A DNA stretch of 45,318 bases from Lachnospiraceae bacterium (GTDB taxonomy: Bacteria; Bacillota; Clostridia; Lachnospirales; Lachnospiraceae). Shown here in pieces: positions 40,905 through 45,318 of this stretch. A model generated the notes under the pieces. The model saw only the letters and a program-made list of their open reading frames with translations. It was not told the DNA's origin and did not search any database. Positions within the stretch are counted from its first letter, which is position 1; each line of letters begins with the position of its first letter. Location of the stretch: contig JAFZRH010000007.1 of the NCBI GenBank assembly GCA_017619975.1, positions 1 through 45,318 on the forward strand. The letters are read 5' to 3'. Made by a program: the position numbers and the translations under genes.

Positions 40905-42763
40905 TGTTTTTGCGCGTTTTTCCCTGATTTTATCCGTTGGATCAGGGCAATCAGCCCCAAAACGACCCAGGCGGCCGCCAAAATGCCCAGCAGCCAGACC
41001 GAAGTGGCCGGCAGCGGCCCCAGATCGCGGAAATCTTTGCTTTCCTTCGTGGGGGTCTCCGCTGTTTTTCCGCCCGGGTTTTCACCGCCCGGCGTCTGAC
41101 CGCCCGGCTGCTCCGCACCGGTTTCCGCCGGATCCGTTTCCTCCGGCTCGATCACGGTGACTTCGATCTCGTTCAGTTTGTAGAGCTGGCGGACCTCCTT
41201 AAAAAGATTCTCCAGATACGTTTCGTCCAGTGCCGTCCCGTCCGCATTCAGCTGGATCTGCTTGCGGCGCGTCGCTTTGGCGACGTTCTCGATCAGTGTG
41301 CCGGCCGCGTCGCGCACGGAAGCGGAGCCCGCGAAAACCGGCGTGATAAAGGTGTTTTCCATGTTGTCGATGACCATCTGCGAGACGGCGATCTTGACGT
41401 CGTAGTAGGTGTCGTTGTCTTCGCCGGCGCGGGCCACGTAGTCCTTGTATTCCGCGCTGTCCTGCGCCTTGTAGGTCACCGGGACGTAGCCTTCCGTCTT
41501 CGCATAGGCCACCTGGACGTCATTGGTCAGCAGGTACTGCGCAAAGAGCCAGGACGCGAGGACCTCCTGCTCATCCGACTTGTTGAAGATGCACAGCGAA
41601 GGTCCCTGCGAGATCATCTGCGGATGTTCCGTGTCGAACTGCGGAATCGGCCGCACCGCGGTCTCGAACTGCACGACGTCCGAAGCATGGATATCCAGCA
41701 GCGGGGCGTTCGAGCCCAGCCAGGTCGCGCCGGCCGTCGAGTCGATGGCGAAGAGGCAGCGGCCCGCGTTGAAGAAATTGCCGGGATAGCTGTCGATCTT
41801 AAAGGTGGAGAAAGCGCGCGTGAGCACGTGCTCGTAAATCGTATAGAGCAGTTCCTTCGTCGTGTCGTTGAAGAGCTGCACCTCGCCGGTCTCGAGCGCA
41901 TAGCCCGCGCCTTTCTGCTTTAACATCTGGATCATCATGTTGTCCGTGGACTTGTAGATGAAGGGGATCATGATCTTCTGGCCGTTGACCTTAAAGAGAT
42001 CTCCGTCCTTCTCCATCGCCTTTTCGGAAACTTCCCAGATCCAGTCCCAGCTCACGACGTCCGGGATCGCATAGCCCATGGCTTCCACGTAGGTTTTATT
42101 GATGTAGAGCGCCTCGGAGGAGCGCATGAAGGGCAGATCGTACTGATGGCCGCTGAAGAAGCCTTCCTCCAGGAACTTGCCGATGACCTCGTCGTACGCC
42201 GGGCTGTCAAAGAGGAGCTTTGCGCCGCCGAAGCCGTAGTCCGGATCGGCCATATAGTCGTCCAGCGCGACGACCATGTCCCGGCCTTTTAAGTAGGTCG
42301 CGATATGGTCCGGGTAGGAGATGCACACGTTCGGCGTGGTATTCGTCGCGATGTTCGTGATCACGTCCTGATAGATCTTGGCGTAGTCCGAATAAAAGCG
42401 GATCGTCACCGTCACGTTCGGGTACAGGGCTTCGAAATCGGCCTTTGCCTTGTTATAGATCTTGATCTGCGTCGGGTTCGAGTCGTTTTTCGCCCAGAAT
42501 TCGACCGTGATCTTCTTGTTCGTGTCAAATTCGATGCCGAGACCGGCCGGCTCGGTCTGAGCGGGCTCCGTCGGCTTTTCGCTGCCCTCTTCCGCGCTCT
42601 GCGCAGGCTGTCCCTCCGTGGAAACGGCCGCCGTTTCCGTAACGGCCGGCTTGGTCGGCGCGGCCGTCGTCTCCCGCCCCGCGATCTGCCCGTGGCAGGC
42701 GGAAAGGATCAGCAGCAGGGCGGTCACAAGGGCCGAAAGTCTTGTCAATACACGCTTTTTCAT
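40901..42763 (-). CDS. Sugar ABC importer solute-binding lipoprotein with C-terminal membrane helix
   Basis: A 620-residue family 1 extracellular solute-binding protein. The lipobox LILSAC gives lipidated Cys23. A Thr/Glu/Pro linker (about 30-85) leads to the periplasmic-binding fold with KITVEFWAKND, YPNVTVTIRFYSDY, WDWIWEVSEKAMEKDG and FPFIYKST-like PFIYKSTDN. A Pro/Gly spacer and a C-terminal helix (SVWLLGILAAAWVVLGLIAL) with a basic tail follow, giving anchors at both ends. That is unusual for this family, which normally has only the lipid anchor. I chose ATG 42761-42763: it overlaps the permease stop (ATGA) and has GAGGAGGG upstream. It would capture a sugar or oligosaccharide for the adjacent permeases. 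Confidence 0.9.
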   Translation of the reverse strand: MKKRVLTRLSALVTALLLILSACHGQIAGRETTAAPTKPAVTETAAVSTEGQPAQSAEEGSEKPTEPAQTEPAGLGIEFDTNKKITVEFWAKNDSNPTQIKIYNKAKADFEALYPNVTVTIRFYSDYAKIYQDVITNIATNTTPNVCISYPDHIATYLKGRDMVVALDDYMADPDYGFGGAKLLFDSPAYDEVIGKFLEEGFFSGHQYDLPFMRSSEALYINKTYVEAMGYAIPDVVSWDWIWEVSEKAMEKDGDLFKVNGQKIMIPFIYKSTDNMMIQMLKQKGAGYALETGEVQLFNDTTKELLYTIYEHVLTRAFSTFKIDSYPGNFFNAGRCLFAIDSTAGATWLGSNAPLLDIHASDVVQFETAVRPIPQFDTEHPQMISQGPSLCIFNKSDEQEVLASWLFAQYLLTNDVQVAYAKTEGYVPVTYKAQDSAEYKDYVARAGEDNDTYYDVKIAVSQMVIDNMENTFITPVFAGSASVRDAAGTLIENVAKATRRKQIQLNADGTALDETYLENLFKEVRQLYKLNEIEVTVIEPEETDPAETGAEQPGGQTPGGENPGGKTAETPTKESKDFRDLGPLPATSVWLLGILAAAWVVLGLIALIQRIKSGKNAQKH

Positions 42764-43641
42764 CCTTTGGTCCCTCCTCTCGAAACACCGGCCATGATCT
42801 TCTTCCGGAAGATCAGGAACAGGACCACGAGCGGCACCGAGATCACTACGACCGCCGCCATCATGGCAGGGATATTGTCGCGGCCGAAGCCGCTCTCGCG
42901 GATCTGCTGGATGCCGTTCGAGACCAGGAAGTAATTCTGATCGGTCGTGATCAGGCGCGGCCACACATAGGAGTTCCAGCATTCGATGACCTTCAGGATC
43001 ACGACCGTCACGATTGTCGGCCGGCAGATCGGCACCATGACTTTCAGCAGGAAGCCCATGTCCGAACAGCCGTCGATCTTCGCGGCCTTATACAGATCAT
43101 CCGAGACCTGCGCAAAGTTCTCCTTCAGCAGGTAGATATAGAAGACGGACGTTACCGACGGCAGGATCAGGCCCCAGAAGGTGTTGCGCATATTCCAGTT
43201 GGTGATGGTAACGTAATTCGTGATGACCACGAGCTCGCCGGGAATCATCATCAGGGCCAGGAACAGGGTGAAGACGAGATTTTTTCCCTTGAATTCCAGC
43301 TTTGCGAAGGCATAGGCCGCCAGAATGATCACGACCAGCATGATTCCCGTCGTCGCCAGCGTGAAGATCACCGTGTTCAGGAAATATTTCGCCAGCGGCA
43401 CGGCCGTAAACGCTTCCTGGTAGTTTTCCAGCGTCGGCGCCAGGGTATAGAACTTCGGCACGGACTCCGCATTGTAGGCGCCGGTCGTTTTAAAGGAAGT
43501 CAGGATCATCCAGTAAAAGGGGAAGAGCACCATCAGCCCCCAGAAGATCAGGAAGGCGTAGGTAAAGATCTTTCCGACGCGGCGGCGGATCCGCGCGGAA
43601 CGCTCGATCTCCGCATAGGTTTTCTGTGTATTCGAACGCAT
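42760..43641 (-). CDS. Carbohydrate ABC permease, MalG/UgpE type
   Basis: A 293-residue inner membrane protein with six transmembrane helices, the second permease of a CUT1-type sugar importer. The start region (IFTYAFLIFWGLMVLFPFYW, then MILTSFK) and the EAA loop with LYKAAKIDGCSDMGFLLKVM and VPICRPTIVTVVIL are typical of MalG-like subunits. The C-terminus is short. It lies 11 bp after the first permease and overlaps the solute-binding protein start by four bases. Substrate specificity resides in the binding protein and cannot be read here. Confidence 0.93.
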   Translation of the reverse strand: MRSNTQKTYAEIERSARIRRRVGKIFTYAFLIFWGLMVLFPFYWMILTSFKTTGAYNAESVPKFYTLAPTLENYQEAFTAVPLAKYFLNTVIFTLATTGIMLVVIILAAYAFAKLEFKGKNLVFTLFLALMMIPGELVVITNYVTITNWNMRNTFWGLILPSVTSVFYIYLLKENFAQVSDDLYKAAKIDGCSDMGFLLKVMVPICRPTIVTVVILKVIECWNSYVWPRLITTDQNYFLVSNGIQQIRESGFGRDNIPAMMAAVVVISVPLVVLFLIFRKKIMAGVSRGGTKG

Positions 43642-43652
43642 CGCAGCCCTCC

Positions 43653-44543
43653 TTAATAATGTACCGTCTTCCGGCTCACCATCAGGTTGATGCAGGTGAT
43701 GGTCAGCACGATGACGAAGAGGATGATGGCCGCCGCCGACGCGTAGGAGGGATACCCGCCCGCCGTGCCGTAAAGCATGTCGTAGACATAGCCCACGATG
43801 GTGTTCATGCCGGCGCCGTTTAAGTCGGTTCCGAAGAGCGCGACCTCGTCGCTGTAGGCCTTGAACGCGCCGATGAAACCGGTGATGATCAGATAAAAGA
43901 GCATCGGCGAGATCATGGGCAGCGTGATGCGGCGGAAGATGCGGCCTTTCGAGGTCCCGTCGATCTTCGCCGCATTGTAGTAGTCCTGATTCACCGAGGC
44001 CAGCGCGCTGGTTAAGATCAGCACCTTAAAGGGCAGCACGACCCAGATGGTGTAAAAACACATGACGAACATCTTCGCCCAGTAGGGGCCTTCAATGAAG
44101 TCCACGCCTTCGCCGCCGAAGAACTGGATCAGCAGGTTGATCATGCCGTCGGTGTATGCCGTTTTCTTGAACAGGATCATGAAGACCAGGCCGACCGCCA
44201 GCGTATTGGTCACGTAAGGCAGGAAATAGACGGTCTGGAAAAGATCCTTCAGCTTCTGGATCGAATTCAGAGCCAGGGCGATCAGCAGGGCAAAGCCCGT
44301 GGAGAGCGGCACGGTGATCACCACGATGATGAAGGTGTTCCGGACCGCCTGCATGAAGTACGGATCATGCAGGACGTAGGAATAGTTATACAGACCGTAG
44401 CCGTAGGCGGTCTGGGAAACGAAATTGTAACCTTCTTCCGCCGAATAGATCAGTACGTCGATCAGCGGATAGACCATAAAGACCCCTAAAAAGAGGATCG
44501 CCGGCAGCAGGTAGAGCCAGCCTTTGTGCTTGCTGTGTTTCAT
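43653..44543 (-). CDS. Carbohydrate ABC permease, MalF/UgpA type
   Basis: A 296-residue membrane protein with six helices, starting KHKGWLYLLPAILFLGVFMV. Its EAA loop is NQDYYNAAKIDGTSKGRIFR followed by RITLPMISPMLFYLII, which docks onto the ATPase. It pairs with the next permease to form the translocation channel of a CUT1-type importer. It is 15 bp downstream of the ATPase gene. Length matches UgpA/MsmF-type subunits rather than the longer enterobacterial MalF. Confidence 0.93.
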   Translation of the reverse strand: MKHSKHKGWLYLLPAILFLGVFMVYPLIDVLIYSAEEGYNFVSQTAYGYGLYNYSYVLHDPYFMQAVRNTFIIVVITVPLSTGFALLIALALNSIQKLKDLFQTVYFLPYVTNTLAVGLVFMILFKKTAYTDGMINLLIQFFGGEGVDFIEGPYWAKMFVMCFYTIWVVLPFKVLILTSALASVNQDYYNAAKIDGTSKGRIFRRITLPMISPMLFYLIITGFIGAFKAYSDEVALFGTDLNGAGMNTIVGYVYDMLYGTAGGYPSYASAAAIILFVIVLTITCINLMVSRKTVHY

Positions 44544-44558
44544 AGTCCTGCTCCTGTA

Positions 44559-45317
44559 TCAGACCTCAAAACGGATGCGTTCTTCCGTTTCGCGGTCGAA
44601 AAGATGAACTTTCAGAGGATCCAGACGGAAGGCGACCCGGGTCTCGGTCTTTGCCGGCCGCTTGCCGGAGCCGACGATGGCCCGCAGGTTCTCGCTGACC
44701 GCGCCGTCGTGCGTAAAGACGACGCTGGTGTCGCGGCCCATGACTTCCACATTGACAAGGCCGCAGCGGAACGCGCCGTTCGGATCGGGTTCCATGCCTT
44801 CCGGGCGGATGCCGACGAAGACGGCCTGCTCCGGAACGCCGGGGACTTCCATCACCGCTTCGCCGCCGATGACGAGCCGGCCGTCTTTTACCTCGCCCTC
44901 AAACACGTTGATGGCGGGCGTGCCGAGGAATTTTGCCACGAAAAGGTTCACCGGATCGTCGTAGACGTTCTGCGGTTCGTCGATCTGCTGGATCATGCCG
45001 TCCTTCATGACCACGATCAGATCGGAGATGCTCATGGCTTCTTCCTGGTCGTGCGTCACGAAGATCGTCGTGATGCCGGTCTCCCGCTGGATGCGGCGGA
45101 TCTCCTCTCTCGTCTGCAGCCTGAGGCGCGCGTCCAGGTTGGAAAGCGGCTCGTCCAGCAGGAGCACGCGCGGGATCTTCACCAGGGCGCGCGCGATGGC
45201 CACGCGCTGCTGCTGGCCGCCGGAGAGCTCACGCGGCTTGCGCTCCATGAGCTGGTCGATCTGCACGAGCTTGGCGACCTCCAGGGCCTTGGCGCGCATG
45301 GCTTCCCTGCTCATGCG
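44559..45317 (-). CDS. Sugar ABC importer ATPase, MalK/UgpC/MsmX type (partial)
   Basis: The C-terminal 252 residues of an ABC ATPase whose start lies beyond the right edge. The signature [16 protein letters not shown], Walker [17 protein letters not shown] and H-loop VTHDQEEAM are present; Walker A is outside the window. The remaining part (about 120-250) is the OB/TOBE regulatory domain with [12 protein letters not shown] and VGIRPEGM, as in MalK-like CUT1 ATPases. The in-frame ATG at 45312-45314 is internal, not the true start. It is first of the visible importer genes: ATPase, two permeases, binding protein. Confidence 0.93.
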   Translation of the reverse strand, partial: RMSREAMRAKALEVAKLVQIDQLMERKPRELSGGQQQRVAIARALVKIPRVLLLDEPLSNLDARLRLQTREEIRRIQRETGITTIFVTHDQEEAMSISDLIVVMKDGMIQQIDEPQNVYDDPVNLFVAKFLGTPAINVFEGEVKDGRLVIGGEAVMEVPGVPEQAVFVGIRPEGMEPDPNGAFRCGLVNVEVMGRDTSVVFTHDGAVSENLRAIVGSGKRPAKTETRVAFRLDPLKVHLFDRETEERIRFEV

Positions 45318-45318
45318 G

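Overview
The window looks like a chromosome segment of a high-GC member of the Clostridia (Bacillota), probably a gut or rumen anaerobe. The grounds are a Tn4451/TnpX-type large serine recombinase with a TnpW-like partner, a clostridial-type RlmD-like methyltransferase tail, a BlaI/M56 regulator pair, the DXP isoprenoid pathway, strong AGGAGG ribosome binding sites, and surface and lipoproteins with signal peptides of Gram-positive type. The species cannot be fixed from sequence reading alone. No rRNA, tRNA or CRISPR array was seen.

Layout. 1-2030 (+): the end of a mobile element, with a TnpW-like protein and a large serine recombinase. 2127-7029 (-): a potassium channel, DXP reductoisomerase and an exported PHP-type metallohydrolase, closely spaced. 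7239-8902 (+): an ABC ATPase and permease pair, followed by a 144-bp MITE-like palindromic repeat. 9072-12665 (-): a truncated AraC/GyrI-like regulator, an S66 peptidase-acetyltransferase fusion, D-lyxose isomerase and a GNAT enzyme. 12741-18240 (-): a radical SAM SPL-like protein, an Ldh_2-family dehydrogenase, a protein with six His...CxxC modules, an AAC(6')-like acetyltransferase, a methyltransferase and a KilA-N protein. The KilA-N promoter carries a LexA-like box.

18557-24959 (-) is the most distinctive block. It is an operon of BlaI-type repressor, M56 (BlaR1/MecR1-type) sensor protease and two fused ATPase-permease ABC proteins, behind a 17-bp-arm operator palindrome. Both ABC genes carry an in-frame copy of the same palindromic DNA repeat in the linker between ATPase and permease, and both copies are read in the same frame. 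This looks like a self-contained envelope-stress or antimicrobial sensing and efflux module.

25076-30066 (-): an RlmD/TrmA-like methyltransferase whose conserved C-terminal extension is cut off by an in-frame TAG, a small membrane protein, and a repeat-rich surface protein. 30229-30372 is a second copy of the MITE-like repeat. 30406-36774 (-): GH2 and GH36 glycosidases followed at 11 bp by PcrA/UvrD helicase. 37033-37218 (+): a DUF4177 protein. 37280-45317 (-): a lipoprotein built of five repeats of about 220 residues, preceded by a carbohydrate ABC importer (ATPase, two permeases, solute-binding lipoprotein). The importer and the two glycosidases together suggest uptake and breakdown of galactosides or related glycans.
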